From: Hesseltinella vesiculosa
Taxonomy: Eukaryota; Mucoromycota; Mucoromycetes; Mucorales; Cunninghamellaceae
Reading direction: 5' to 3'
DNA: 64,000 nucleotides
Assembly (NCBI GenBank): GCA_002104935.1
Contig: MCGT01000017.1
Location: 310,001 to 374,000, forward strand
The notes under the pieces are model-generated. The model was not told the DNA's origin. It saw only the letters and a program-made list of their open reading frames with translations, and did not search any database. Below are positions 1 to 10,728 of this stretch, one piece after another. The position numbers and the translations under genes are program-made. How positions within the stretch are numbered: the first letter of the stretch is position 1; each line of letters opens with the position of its first letter.

Positions 1-1369
1 TCTAGGGGCTTGAGCTTGACTTTTTTCAAGATGATGATGCCTCGGTGTGCGAGACGGCCGTCCTTTTGCTTTTTGCAAAAGATGAACAGGTCATTGAACA
101 AGAGGTAGGAACGCACGTCCGAGGTTTCATGCGGCAGCAGCATATCAACGTGGATCAATTCATCATGCAGCAACAGTCGTCTCGATAGAGTCACTTGAGC
201 AGGTGAGTTTTGCACCAGGCGATAGCTTTGATACACGTCATATAAACCCAGGCTATCATCGATCCTGAGAGAAAAAAAGAATGAGCCGGGATATTAAGTA
301 CACTTGGAGCTTACATGGCGTCCCAGTGCCTTTGTCTCTTTTTGAAGTTGCTGGCGGCGTTGGAGAGGGCGTTGTAGTCTGGATGCGTGGCCTCTGTTAG
401 CTGAGCGCATTGAACGATGATGTCCGTGTAGGCAGGTAATCGCACGAGTGGGTGTTGTAAATAGTGACCGAGTTGCTGAATGGCATCATCTTTTTCTTGA
501 CATGTCTGATGAGAAAAAAATAAAATAAGCCCAACCGAAACATGAAGACAGTTGTGCCTTTTACCTTGAGAAACTTGGCAAAAGGGGCGGTTTTGTGTAA
601 CTGGTCCAAAAGAAGAATGGAGGCATTGAACCCTTTGAGGTATATGGTGTAGCAGGCATTGGTGTAGTCATACTAGAAAGTTCGCCAAAAAAAAAAAACG
701 ATGAGATTCAATCAAAAGGAAAAAAAAATACACTTACAAAACGGTTGAAAATATCGGAAAGCAATTGTGTGGGGCCCCAGATGGTCAGTCTAAGAGAAAG
801 AGTGTGAGTTCTCTGCAAAAGGAAAAAGGAATTTACCACGGTTACCTTTGACGCAGTTCCTCCAATAGCGACTTATGAGCAGGTATCAAGCTTTGGATGG
901 GTTTAAAAAGAGCATCGGTGTCCGCTGGCGAGTAGACTTGCTTCTTCTTATTCTCGATCGCGAGGAATTCATGGATTCGACTGCCATAAAAACTTTCCAG
1001 GCAAGCCAGATCATGAATAAATTGAATCTCCGTCTGGATAAGATGTTGCACCATTTGGTGCTTGAACGCACCATTCTTTGTTGTATGATCGACTTGATAA
1101 TCTGAGCGGCAAAAAAAAAAAGGTTCAGTGATCTGCTTCTTTTGTTTCTCGTCAATCTTACCTAGGACGGATTCAAATTGATCAGGGTCATATGCCTGAT
1201 AGACGTCATCGATGATGGAAAGATCGTCCAAAAGCTGGGCTGTGTAGTCAATGTCGTAATGGGAGGCGGTAGTGGCGGTTGACACTGAGGTAATATCGGA
1301 CACGGGTGAGGATAATGGGTGCATGTAGTAAGAGGGATATTTTATACCTTCTTGAGGTGCGTACATCAT
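1..1369 (-). CDS. Rho guanine-nucleotide exchange factor (DH-PH), 3' end outside window
   Basis: Minus-strand gene in several exons, truncated by the left edge of the window. The start chosen is the first of two adjacent ATGs at 1369 (MMYAPQEG); no in-frame ATG lies upstream. A short disordered leader of about 60 residues is followed by a DH domain: helix 1 reads IQTEIQFIHDLACLESF, and a later exon near 310-510 carries HPLVRLPAYTDII, the equivalent of the conserved PVQRIPRYPLLL helix of Dbl proteins. The leftmost exon (about 1-275) translates as a PH domain, with SYLFNDLFIFCKKQKDGR. Established for the family: DH-PH proteins load GTP on Rho/Cdc42 at the membrane and govern polarity and wall synthesis. 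Whether a C-terminal CNH domain follows, as in Rom2, cannot be seen. The family is sure; the substrate GTPase is not. Confidence 0.85.
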
Positions 1370-1869
1370 GTGTGAGAGGTATGTTTCTCTTAAAAAAAAA
1401 GGGGGGGATGGTATCAAAAAGAGAGAAGGTCAGAGATAAAAAGAAAAATCAAACACGGAAAAGAAAAAGAAGAAGGGGAAAATGGGCCACCAAAGAAATG
1501 TCCTTTTTTAAAAAAAAAAAAGAAAATAAAGTTCATTCACGTACACCTGTTTTAGGATGAGAATTGCTGTTTTGGTCAGCAGCAGTTTTTGGGCAAAGGA
1601 CTCTTTTCGCTCAGTTTCTCCTTTTTCCACTCATTTTTGCTTTCTCCCCCAACATTGGTAGATCCGTAAACTCTCTTTTTGAAAGTAATAAAAATAATCT
1701 CTTGGGAACAGCTCCTTGAAGCAAAACAACCGGCCAATGTTAGAAAATCGGGCGTCTGCTGCAGCGTTGCCATGGCAACCAAAAAGAAAATGGAAATGAA
1801 AAAAAAAAAAAACGCCGCCACGTTCCCTTTTTCTTCACCTACTTGTTTTTTTTTACGTCGTTGTCATCC
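1370..1869. other. Divergent intergenic region, RhoGEF / AP-4 epsilon
   Basis: About 500 bp shared promoter between two divergently transcribed genes. It holds A/T homopolymers and one clear element, a 14-bp palindrome at 1766-1779 annotated separately. Open frames here are rich in Lys/Phe from A/T runs and do not look coding. Confidence 0.6.
1766..1779. promoter_or_regulatory. Perfect palindromic RFX-type X-box
   Basis: The 14 bases GTTGCCATGGCAAC are a perfect inverted repeat. They match the X-box bound by RFX winged-helix factors (Crt1 in yeast, Sak1 in fission yeast, RFX in animals). The site lies about 90 bp upstream of the AP-4 epsilon start and about 400 bp upstream of the RhoGEF start, so it could serve either gene. 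The match is seen directly; binding is inferred. Confidence 0.6.
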
Positions 1870-4800
1870 ATGTCGCTATCCACGGCATCTTCCTATCGTG
1901 GTTATTTAGATTCTTCGTTTCTGGCTTCAGGCCATAGTCAGTCGTTTTATTCATTTATAAAGAAACTAAATCAATCATCATCCAAAGAGGTAATCCGATT
2001 CTTCAACTTGCTGGGCTGTAACTTTTTTCTTTTTTTAATTACGAACGTAGCATGAGTATACACTCATCAACCATCATTTAAAAGAATTGGCTATCAAGTT
2101 GCGTCAGCCTAATGTTACACCGGTAAGAACCATTGAACCTCCATGTTTCTTGGGAGAAAGGGCAGGGAAAGGGTGACGAAAACCTCAACGTTCATTTTTC
2201 TTAAAATAATAGGAGCACATGAAAGAGGCCTTGACGCAAGTGATCCATTGTTATATGCTTGGCTATAATGTGGATTTCAGTCTGATACACGCCATCATGA
2301 TGACTCAGAGCGGAGAGACTCTAGATCAACGACGTCTTGGTAAATGACTGCGCCCTGCACTCCAAAAAAATGCAATGGGTCCATGAATGATATTACTAAC
2401 CTGAAGATCATTTTTGTTTTTACTAGGCTACTTGGTGAGCATTTTATTGTTGAACAAAGATGGCATTATGTTGATCAATACGTTGCAACGGGTAAATTTT
2501 TGTAAAAAAAAAAGGGGGGGGTGAGAGCGATTCGTTGAGCTCCGTTTTTTTCAATGCAGGATCTCAAGAGCGCCAACTTTATGGACAATTGCTTAGCTCT
2601 GACGGCGATTTGCTATCTAGACAATCTGGAATGGATGGAACATGTCCTGGAACCCACTCTTCAAGCAATGAGCTCATCAAGGTAAGACAGACAATTGAGT
2701 TGAGAACAGCCAAGGGGTACACATTTTGAGTTGGCGTTGTACTGAGTTGACACTTTTGGCTAAAATGTTGTTGTTTAGGCAAGTTGTACGAAGAAAGGCG
2801 GTGATGGCTTTGTATGGGATTTACCAACAGTCGCCCACCCTTCTGGATCAAATAGAACCAGCCCTTCGAAATGCATTGGTCGATAAAGATTTGGGCGTCG
2901 TTTTCGTTGCGCTATCGGTGTGGTGTCACATGGTTCACGTAAGCCTTTCCCAAGGGCCTTTAGGTTTAGCAAGGAACCGATCTTTTGTTTACATGATCTT
3001 TACCCGCGCTTTTTTACAGGACGATATCTCTCTTTTGGACCAAACCATGCTGACCACTGTGCTGCAGATCCATCAGCAAATCTTGGATGGTCATCTTGAA
3101 AAGGGGTACCTCTATCACGGTGTTCCGGCGCCTTGGGCTCAGATGAATTGTCTCAAACTCTATGGTTATTCCTTGGCACAGCAAGGCCATGGGTAAAAAA
3201 TCGGAGCAAACTTGCTTCCAGGGCTGTGTGACCTCGCTCGCACGAAAGCTTATTTCTCTCTCTAGATCTTCTCAGATCGTCTTTAATATGGTGATGCAGT
3301 GTCTTCATTCTGTGGAAAAAAAGGTGGATGCTGCTTTTGGTAAGCACCGGGACCAACGTTTTATGGCTTTTGACCAAACTTGCCATTTGAAGTAAACTCA
3401 TCCGTCTCTTCTTTTTTTTTTACAAGCCATTTTGTTAGAGTGCTTATCCATCTTGGGTCACCCTGCCTATCACGATCACCCGGTAGATCCTCACGTTATC
3501 GACATCCTGCACCCTTTTGTATCAGCCAGCAATGCGAACCGACTTTATCTTGGTTTGTCTGCAATTGCCTTTTTGGACGTCTCGCTCTGGCAGCAGGAAT
3601 GGTCCGTTGCCTTTTTTATCGGCATTCTATGTTCTCATGTCACAGATAATGCCTTGGTTCCCAAGGTACGGTAGACACGTGGAAGGAGTTCGTTATTTCT
3701 GGGGAAGATGTCTCACTTTCTTTCTAATAGTGTCTCGAGGTGTTGGACAAGCGATTGAAGTCGTCGTCTATGACGACGAATCATCGTCAATCCTTGGTGT
3801 CATGCCTGACATCCTGCGCAGGCACGCCACATCATGAATTGCTTGCCACCTGGCTCTTGCGCCAGATACCTGACCCCGAGCTCACCTTGGACTCCCTTGT
3901 CTCCATGCTGACTTTGATCCATGGTAGCCAAGATGCATATTTGGTCGTGCGACATTGTCGCCAAATTGAGCAAGGTAAGGAACAGCGACGAAACATGAAG
4001 AAAAAGGAACCCACCAGCAACCGTCCTTTCTTTTAGCCCTCTTGGACGAAGCAGATGGGACGGAAAAGAGGATCGCCGCGGCGGACTTGATCTTTCAACA
4101 GCTAGGAAACATCGTTGACGGCAAGCTTCCTTTCCTTGACGATTGGGCCCTCTTTGCAATGGAGGTAGGCAGAAGATCGCACGGACGTTCAAAAGAGGAA
4201 ATCCCCAGCTGGAGTCAAGGTACACGCTGACATTAGGATTAGGTGGAAAGTGAGCATGGTTACCTCTCCAACAAGCATTCCGAATTAGAAATCATGAATC
4301 TGCTGGAATCTTTTATCTCCGTCACAGGTAGCACAAGAAAGAAAAGCTTATCCTTCATTTTCACTGATTCGCTTTGTTTTCCAGAGAATCCATCCTTGCA
4401 AGTGCATGTGTTATATCACCTTCGGCGATGCATCCAACGCAGCAAACAGCGCCTACCAAGCCTGGATGCCCTCTTGCCAACCTTCCTGTCCAGTCCTGTC
4501 ACCGACATACAGCAGGTAAAGGAGGAAGCTGAGGCAGCCTTGCATCCTGACCATTTTTTTTTCTCAGGCGGCACGTGAGCTGACGGACTTGGTGAATGCT
4601 CCTGAGATCCAAACATTGTCTGTCCTGGTAAGGGACAAGCATGTGCCATTACCACACATCAAACTCACATACCATCCTAGCCCAGCAACGCCATGCCAAA
4701 AGAGCAAAGTAAGTTCCGCTTCCATTGAGCAACTCATCAAAACCTTTTTTTTTCCCAGATGATTGGTGCGACATCCAAAGATTGACGCTTTCCAAACAAG

Positions 4801-5246
4801 ACCCGTCCATTCATGCCGATCAATTTGTCTCCGCCTCGGTGTCACTTGTAAAATCCAAGCATGGGGAGATGGCCCACTGATTTTATTTTTTTTTCTGGTA
4901 GCCAGAGGCTTCTCAAGGGTCGAGTTTGATTGATTTGGATTGGCAATCTTCTGTCGCCTTGGACAGCATCGACACCGACACGTTTGGGCGGCTGTGGATC
5001 CACTATGGGCACGAGCAAAAACAGCCATGGCAAGCTTACGATGACGTCGATGCCATGGTTGAGGCTCTACGGCAGCAGTGGCCCAACAGCGTGGTGGTTG
5101 CCACTGTGCAACAGGAATGCCTGGCAGCTGTCCCTCAACCAGCCGATCCGGATCAACCTATTTTACTTCACGCTCATTGGAAATCGCCGCCTGCCCATTG
5201 CAAACTCACCGTGCGAACCCCTACGCACCATCCCTTGGATCAATAA
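1870..5246 (+). CDS. AP-4 adaptor complex subunit epsilon
   Basis: Large adaptin in at least a dozen short exons. The start is the ATG at 1870. Exon 1 joins to exon 2 as SSSKE-HEYTLINHHLKELA, equivalent to the first adaptin helices. The trunk then reads VIHCYMLGYNVDFSLIHAI, RRLGYLVSILLLNKDG and VRRKAVMALYGIYQQSP, which align by eye with the AP4E1 core (YCEMLGYDASFGYIHAI, KRVGYLAVSLFLHE). The last exon (about 4912-5246) carries FGRLWIHYGHEQKQPW and ends in a compact fold resembling the AP-4 epsilon appendage platform, which separates epsilon from AP-1 gamma and AP-2 alpha. AP-4 sorts cargo at the trans-Golgi network. The complex is missing from most Dikarya, so its presence is notable. Exon borders between 3.2 and 4.9 kb are approximate. 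Alternative: a diverged AP-1/AP-2 large subunit, judged less likely because of the platform. Confidence 0.85.
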
Positions 5247-5409
5247 AATAGATTTAATTGGAGACTTTTTTTTTTTTTTCTTTCCTAGGCAAAAATGGTA
5301 TCCTGGAAAAAGAAGAAAAACACTGACAGGGAGGGAATGGGTGAGAGGGGTAAAACGATCCAGCATCCTAAAGAAAAACTCATACAAAACTATGGGGCAA
5401 GGCATCCTT

Positions 5410-6045
5410 TCACTCGACTGTTTCTTGGTTATCAGGGGCATTCAAGCAGGTCTGAATCAAATTTTTGCCTTCCGGCTGGGTCACTAGTGGCTGCAGTTTG
5501 GGGGTGGTAAAGGTATATCTGAAAGAAAAAAAAATAAAAAAAGGTTGAGGTCATGTTCTTGTGAGGGTTGGAAAAGTAGGACTGACACTAGACCAGTTTC
5601 ACTGACGACCAGCAATAAAACCTGAGTGCCTGTCAAGGTGCTTAGCTCATAGGCCTAAAAGAGGTAGAAACAAGAAGTTGTTGACTCTTTTTTTGGAGTT
5701 TTTCTGTCAGATTACCTTTTTCATAATCCCAGCCTTTCGTTTGGAAAAGGTGATATGGCGCTTGGTCTTGTCTTCAATATACTCAATCTTTATTTTTCGT
5801 CGGCCGTTGCGCTTGCCTGGTTTCTTGTTATCGTCAGAATCGTCGTCTTCGGCTGTGAGGCTGTCATCGACATGGTCGGTACCAATGTGATCTTGCAGGG
5901 TGTTCATGGAAGGCTGAGGTGACATGACATTGGCGACGGCCACTGCCGCATAAGATTTCATCCGCTCGTCATCTTGACCAAGAAGATCGCTGTAAGAAGT
6001 TTGTCCAGGTGGCGCGTTTGGGTGATAATAACCTGATGACTGCAT
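5410..6045 (-). CDS. MADS-box transcription factor, SRF/Mcm1 type
   Basis: Three exons. The start is the ATG at 6045 (MQSSGYYHPN), after which comes a disordered, acidic segment. The MADS domain begins near residue 80 with RRKIKIEYIEDKTKRHITF and SKRKAGIMKK. It continues through exon 2 (AYELSTLTGTQVLLLVVSE) and exon 3 (YTFTTPKLQPLV, LIQTCLNAPD). This is the SRF/Mcm1 signature rather than the MEF2/Rlm1 type, which has different basic and dimerisation residues. The protein stops about ten residues after the MADS/SAM core, so there is no long activation tail; it is roughly 160 residues. Mcm1-like factors bind CArG-like sites as dimers with partner proteins in mating, cell-cycle and metabolic control. 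Intron 1 has a gtaatc donor and intron 2 a gtcagt donor; both joins preserve frame. Confidence 0.93.
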
Positions 6046-6148
6046 ATCGTTTGGGTGGAAGATAAAACAAAGAAAGAGAAAAAAAGGAAAGAGCAGAAAC
6101 CGACACACTTTTGCAGGTGTGAAAAAAAAAGGAGTGCATTGGCATCGG

Positions 6149-6153
6149 CCAAT
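6149..6153 (+). promoter_or_regulatory. CCAAT box
   Basis: CCAAT in the context GGCCAATCA, about 105 bp upstream of the MADS-factor start. This is the usual flank for the NF-Y/Hap complex. Short motif; functional assignment is inference. Confidence 0.35.
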
Positions 6154-6476
6154 CAAAACAACGCGTCGCTTTTTTGGGTTGTTGCCGTCGTTTCTCGGGT
6201 GGTTGCTATGACCACAAAATAAGGGGGGGGGATTCTTCCTCACGTTGGCGTGGATCCGATCGATCCAATTTATTTACACCGTTATCATCGACTTGAAGCT
6301 GTTGGCTGTACTTCATGGCCTGACCTTTCCACCTTTGGGAGACAGGAGAGATCACTTAAAAATGACTGTCAAGATGAAACAAAGAGAAGACAGAGGCATC
6401 TGACTTTTTAATGCCCCTTAATTTTCATCTTTGTTCATGCATGTAATCAAAAAAGAGAACCCCCCTTATCAAAGAC

Positions 6477-6483
6477 TATAAAA
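6477..6483 (+). promoter_or_regulatory. TATA-like element
   Basis: TATAAAA, followed by TGG, about 390 bp upstream of the SDR start. It is plausible as a core element only if the SDR transcript has a long T-rich leader. Confidence 0.25.
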
Positions 6484-6875
6484 TGGCCGCTGTATGACAA
6501 GGTGAAAAAAAAAAAAGAAAACGTGGATTTTTTTTTTACCCTTATTAGTCAGTTGGTTCAGCTTCACTTTTGATCATGCTCCATGTTTTTGATGGTTTTT
6601 TGACCCCCTTTTTTTACCAAAAAAAGCATCAAGGGTTGCTTCCACTGTTTAGCCTCCTATTTCCATGTCTTCTTCATTGGCTTACTTTTCTTTGGGCTTC
6701 AACGGCATCTTTTCTAGTGAGAGTCCGACGTACCCTATTTGACACGGAGATTGTTGTTTCAGCAGGGCGCGACCGCTTTTGCACAAAAAAAGAGTGTGGG
6801 AAAACCTGGTTCCTTTTTTTTATCTCGCCTTTTTTTTTTTTTTCCCTTTTTTTCACCTTCTTTTTTTATTCAAAC

Positions 6876-7920
6876 ATGGAATTGGGTTCTCGTCTTTCTG
6901 GTAAAGTGGCTATTGTCACTGGAGCTGCAAGGTAAAGACAAAAAGGATCAAGACGTGTTCTGACTTTTTTTGGACGGCATGCATTAGTGGCATTGGTTAT
7001 GAAACAGCAGTGTTATTTGCTCAACAAGATGCCAAGGTGGTTTGTGCCGACTTGAATGACAAGGGTGCCGAAGCAACTGTGAGCAAGATCACCGAGTTGT
7101 TTGGCAATGGCCGTGCCATTGCCTTCAAGGTGGACGTGTCCAAGGAAGACCAAGTGGCAGCTCTGGTGGCAGAAGCCGTCAAGACGTTTGGCAAGCTGGA
7201 TATCATGTTCAACAATGCCGGCATCATGCATCCTCAAGATGACAATGCCCTCAACACCGAAGAACGGATTTGGGACCTGACCATGGATATCAACGTCAAA
7301 GGGGTCTGGTATGGCTGTAAACACGCTATCATTGCCATGCGCAAGTCGGGTGGCGGCTCGATTATCAACACCGCCAGCTTTGTTGCCATCATGGGAGCAG
7401 CCACACCCCAATTGGCCTGTAAGTCTTCCTCTGTTCTGTAGCCAGCGATCCTGATCCTGCTTTCGCTTAGACACTGCTTCCAAAGGTGCTGTCCTGGCCA
7501 TGACGTAAGTTTAAAAGCAGCCCTACTGGGATACTAACCTCTCCTTGCAGTCGTGAATTGGCCATGGTCCATGCTCGCGAAAATATCCGCTTCAACTCGC
7601 TGTGCCCCGGCCCTATCCGTACCCCTCTGCTGATGGATTTCTTGAACACGCCTGAAAAGAAGAATCGCCGTCTGGTCCACGTCCCTCAAGGCCGCTTTGG
7701 CGAAGCGATCGAACAAGCCAAGGGCGCCTTGTTCCTGGCATCGGATGACAGCTCCTATGTAACCGGCACCGACTTTAGAGTCGATGGTGGTTTGTGCGCA
7801 GCCTATGTTGTAAGTGCCCAATAGATCGCAGTTGCAGCGTGACTCATTGTGAATTCTTTTGACTAGACGCCCGAAGGCGAGCCAACCGGCCCTGTGCCCA
7901 CCAACTTCGCGGATCTTTAA
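6876..7920 (+). CDS. Short-chain dehydrogenase/reductase (classical SDR)
   Basis: Five exons starting at ATG 6876 (MELGSRLSGKVAIVTG). The cofactor loop is split by intron 1 and reads TGAARSGIG after joining, the TGxxxGxG Rossmann motif. NNAGIMH follows in the central strand. The catalytic set is NTASF (Ser) and, across intron 2, YTASK (YxxxK). CPGPIRTPL and the C-terminal GTDFRVDGG are standard classical SDR features. The length, about 270 residues, is normal for the family. The acidic residue after the second beta strand (CADLND) favours NAD over NADP. The reaction is NAD-dependent alcohol/ketone oxidoreduction of unknown substrate. There is no signal peptide and no C-terminal peroxisomal SKL (it ends NFADL), so it is probably cytosolic. 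Confidence 0.92.
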
Positions 7921-8010
7921 ACTGGGTGAAAAAAGAATAATAAAAAAAAGTCTGCGCTTGTTTGAAAAGCATCCTCTTTCCTTTTTATTTTGATTGGAGT
8001 GCATTTAGCT

Positions 8011-9424
8011 ATGCCTGTTCCTTCCGCAACAGACATACCTACCACGAGTGAGGCTATAGCTTCATTGACTGCCAATGACAAGCTTCAATGTGCATTTGCC
8101 ACATGGTACCCTCGATTTCGAGACATCACCTTCAAATCAACTGTGGTGCCTTTGCCTTTTGAATTTGTCGATTACCTGAATGCCGATGGGATCTACCTGC
8201 CAACAGAAGGGTACATCTCAAGCCATGACCCCCCCTTTTTTTTCTTACCATCTGACCCCACCTTTTTCTGTAAATAATCGCATAGCCAACCTCTGGCCGC
8301 AGCAACCATCGAAGATCTGGACAGCGACGATGATGATCGGCTCCATGACAACGATCAAGTAAACGTCATGCATAGAGCCGCTTCACTTGGATAATAACTA
8401 CCTCTTTTGCCGCTTTTTGGCATTAGACACCCGATTTTCCGGCCGTGGACGAGGCCATCCGAAGAGCCATCGACGATTATGGCGCTGCGTTTGTCAAATT
8501 GAACTGGAGCTCACCCAGGGTAAGGCTGTGGCCGAGCTTCTTTTTGAATCTCACCTCTACACTGTGCAGGATGCAGCATGGATTTCTACCGACCAGAGCT
8601 TGAAATGCACATCACCGTTTGATGTGTACCTCCTGCTCAAATCGTCCGATTTTGTCAACCACGACCTGAACCACGCCTTTGACGACTGTGCTGACTCGCC
8701 TACTGACCCTGTGACTTATACCTTGGTGCTTCGAAAGTGGCATGATCTGCAACCTTCCTTGGAATTCCGATGTTTTGTCAAACAGAAAGAACTCATCGGT
8801 AAGTCAAACGTGGTGCAAAACCAATGGCGTCTCATCTTTTTTTTTTTTTTTTTTTTGTTTGGGGTGGCTCGCACTAGGCATCACCCAGCGTGATATGACC
8901 TACTATGAATTTCTAAATGGGATCAAGGACGAGCTGGAAGACAAGATCCATGCGTTTTTTGAAGATCATATCCGTGATGGCGTCACCATGGAAAATTGTA
9001 AGCCCCATTTTCTACAGGTCTTGTTGCTCACCGCACTTGATGACAGATGTGTTTGACGTGTATGTCCAGCAAAACCGTCAGCGGGTTTGGTTGGTGGATT
9101 TCAATCCCTTTGCCCCTTCTACTGACTCCTATCTCTTTGACTGGGAAGAACTAGCGGCCTGTAAACAAACCTCCGGCTTCTTTTGACTAGAGCTCACCCT
9201 TCTTCATAGTTGATCTGGAGAAAGCCGAGTCGGATTTACGTGTGCTCGAATCACCGCAAGACGCCAACTTTCGCCAGGGGTGTGCACCACGGTTTGCGGC
9301 AAACATGGTTCCCAAAGACGTCATCGACTTGTCCGATGGTCGCTCCATTGCTGAATTTGCCGAAGAATTCCAACGTGCCATGGCTATGCAACTCAACGAC
9401 TCGGATTCGGATTCTGAAGAGTAG
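8011..9424 (+). CDS. CDC123: Cdc123, eIF2 assembly chaperone
   Basis: About seven exons in the D123/Cdc123 family. The opening CAFATWYPRFRDITFKS and VVPLPFEFVDYLNADGI are the family N-terminus. Later exons give AAFVKLNWSSPRDAAWI, YTLVLRKWHDLQPSLEFRC, the GITQRD turn and VWLVDFNPF, which are the ATP-grasp-like nucleotide-binding residues. The tail is acidic (DSDSDSEE). Cdc123 promotes joining of eIF2 gamma and alpha and so supplies the eIF2 trimer for translation start. The start is taken as the ATG at 8011; an in-frame ATG at 7990 would add seven residues and cannot be excluded. One intron carries a tract of about 16 T near 8840. Confidence 0.93.
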
Positions 9425-9659
9425 CTTCTGCGATCGTACCCACCCGCTTTACATTCCCTCTTCCGCTTGTATATATTCACACCGTCAAAGGTTGCAACAG
9501 CTTTTTATTGGCTGCAACGTATTTGTCATGACGTAGGCAAAAAAATGTAGGGTCCCTTTTTTTTTATTGGTATTTGAGAGCGGTCAACGGTTGGAAGGTG
9601 GTATGTTTGGAAGCCCAGAATCTGTCGGTTGAAGGCTGCGCTGGCGAGGGAGCGCGCTT

Positions 9660-10118
9660 TTATTGAGCCTTGATTTGCTTCCACTTGAGTTGATGGCGGC
9701 GGTACATGGGCCAAGGAGGGAGGACCACCTGCAATGCATGATAAGAAGCGTTTAGAATCCCCAAGATGAGCCGGTGTGTCTTTCTCGATTTTACCACAGA
9801 CGTGACGATAAATCCAAACGCAAACACTGCAAGGATCATACGCATGGATTCCGTCATGTAGCCAGCAGCAAAAGCAGCAACCTGTTGGAAAAGCAAAATA
9901 AATGATGAGCCTCCATCAACACGCCAGGCAAATGCCAGCATGCGTTGTTTCTACCGAGGTGATGACAAGCAAGATGTGGGTCAGGTATTCGTTTAATCGC
10001 TGGCCTTTGTAGTCCTACAGCGGCCAGCAGCAGCCATTCAAGCCTATAGGTGAATAAACCATGCGATGTCATCATTAGGTCTTACAATAGTCCACTGTAG
10101 ATAATCGATGATCGCCAT
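9660..10118 (-). CDS. SPC1: Signal peptidase complex subunit 1 (Spc12)
   Basis: Small four-exon gene of about 80 residues starting at ATG 10118 (MAIIDYLQWTI). Joined exons read DYKGQRLNEYLTHILLVITS, then a hydrophobic hairpin (AAFAAGYMTES; MILAVFAFGFIVTSV), then VVLPPWPMYRRHQLKW. The motif DxKGQ, the two transmembrane segments and PPWPxYRRHxLKW identify Spc1/SPCS1. It is an ER membrane protein with both ends in the cytosol. It accompanies the signal peptidase and helps it discriminate signal peptides from membrane anchors. The length equals that of orthologues. It is read divergently from ribokinase. Confidence 0.93.
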
Positions 10119-10153
10119 GAGGTTGTAAAAAAAAAAAGGGTGAAAAAGTGCAA

Positions 10154-10183
10154 AGACACTCCGGTTGCCACTTGGCAGTGTCT
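10154..10183. repeat. Short inverted repeat (hairpin)
   Basis: AGACACT at 10154-10160 pairs with AGTGTCT at 10177-10183 across a 16-nt loop that contains GTTGCC. It sits 12 nt before the long poly(A) run, in the SPC1 promoter. Seen directly; role unknown. Confidence 0.4.
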
Positions 10184-10193
10184 GGCCACTTTC

Positions 10194-10194
<1 letters not shown>

Positions 10195-10249
<55 letters not shown>
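10195..10249 (+). repeat. Poly(A) homopolymer, 55 nt
   Basis: An uninterrupted run of A from 10195 to 10249, by far the longest homopolymer in the window (others are mostly 10-20 nt). The true length may differ, since such runs are unstable and hard to sequence. Confidence 0.9.
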
Positions 10250-10250
<1 letters not shown>

Positions 10251-10728
10251 ATCGTTAACAGCAATGCATGTGCTTACTATAATCATCTATTTTTTTTTTT
10301 TGAACGAGGCGACACATTCACCCTATGCGTCTGCTTCATATGGTGCTTGTCAATGAACGTTTGAACGGGGCTCTATCGACGTTGACCAATGGCATGCTGG
10401 GATGTTTGCAGCCAATGACGGCGCAAGACGGTGATTTCAATAACAAACTGCAGCATGCGGCTGAGGGAAATGTGCGCTTTTTTTTAATACCTAATATCAA
10501 GAATGCCCGAATGAACAGGCTCGGCTGCACTACGCCTTATCATGCTGTACTCGTATGCAAAATTGAGGCGATTGGACTTTTTGATGACCCTGCACTGTCT
10601 CTTGAAAAGATCCAAGCTGGCATTTTGATCTCCGCTCTGGCGGTTTTTTTTAGGCCGCTTTTTTTTTTTTATTTTTTTTTCTCTCGCCTCTTGTTGTTTT
10701 ACTTTATGCATTGGGTGTCTTGTTAACT

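Larger units (their letters stand above)
6046..6875. other. Divergent intergenic region, MADS factor / SDR
   Basis: About 830 bp between two divergent genes. Visible elements are a CCAAT box at 6149-6153, an X-box-like GTTGCTATGACCAC at 6202-6215 and a plus-oriented TATAAAA at 6477-6483. Long T tracts lead into the SDR start. No convincing coding exon was found; open frames around 6570-6935 come from pyrimidine-rich leader sequence. Confidence 0.5.
10119..10728. other. Divergent intergenic region, SPC1 / ribokinase, with poly(A) tract
   Basis: About 610 bp. It contains a small inverted repeat (10154-10160 with 10177-10183), an uninterrupted run of 55 A (10195-10249) and T runs near 10290 and 10660-10680. 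A 133-codon open frame at 10325-10726 is present but has no recognisable domain, and its tail comes from a T tract. Confidence 0.55.

Noticed and set aside
3800..4225. Antisense 141-codon frame inside AP-4 epsilon
   Set aside because: It shadows coding exons and crosses their introns; no independent evidence.
10140..10364. Poly-Lys and poly-Phe frames across the A55 tract
   Set aside because: They are translations of a homopolymer, not genes.
10325..10726. Open frame of 133 codons with ATG in the SPC1-ribokinase promoter
   Set aside because: No domain, its C-terminal third comes from a T tract, and it ends two bases before the ribokinase start; a chance frame is more likely.
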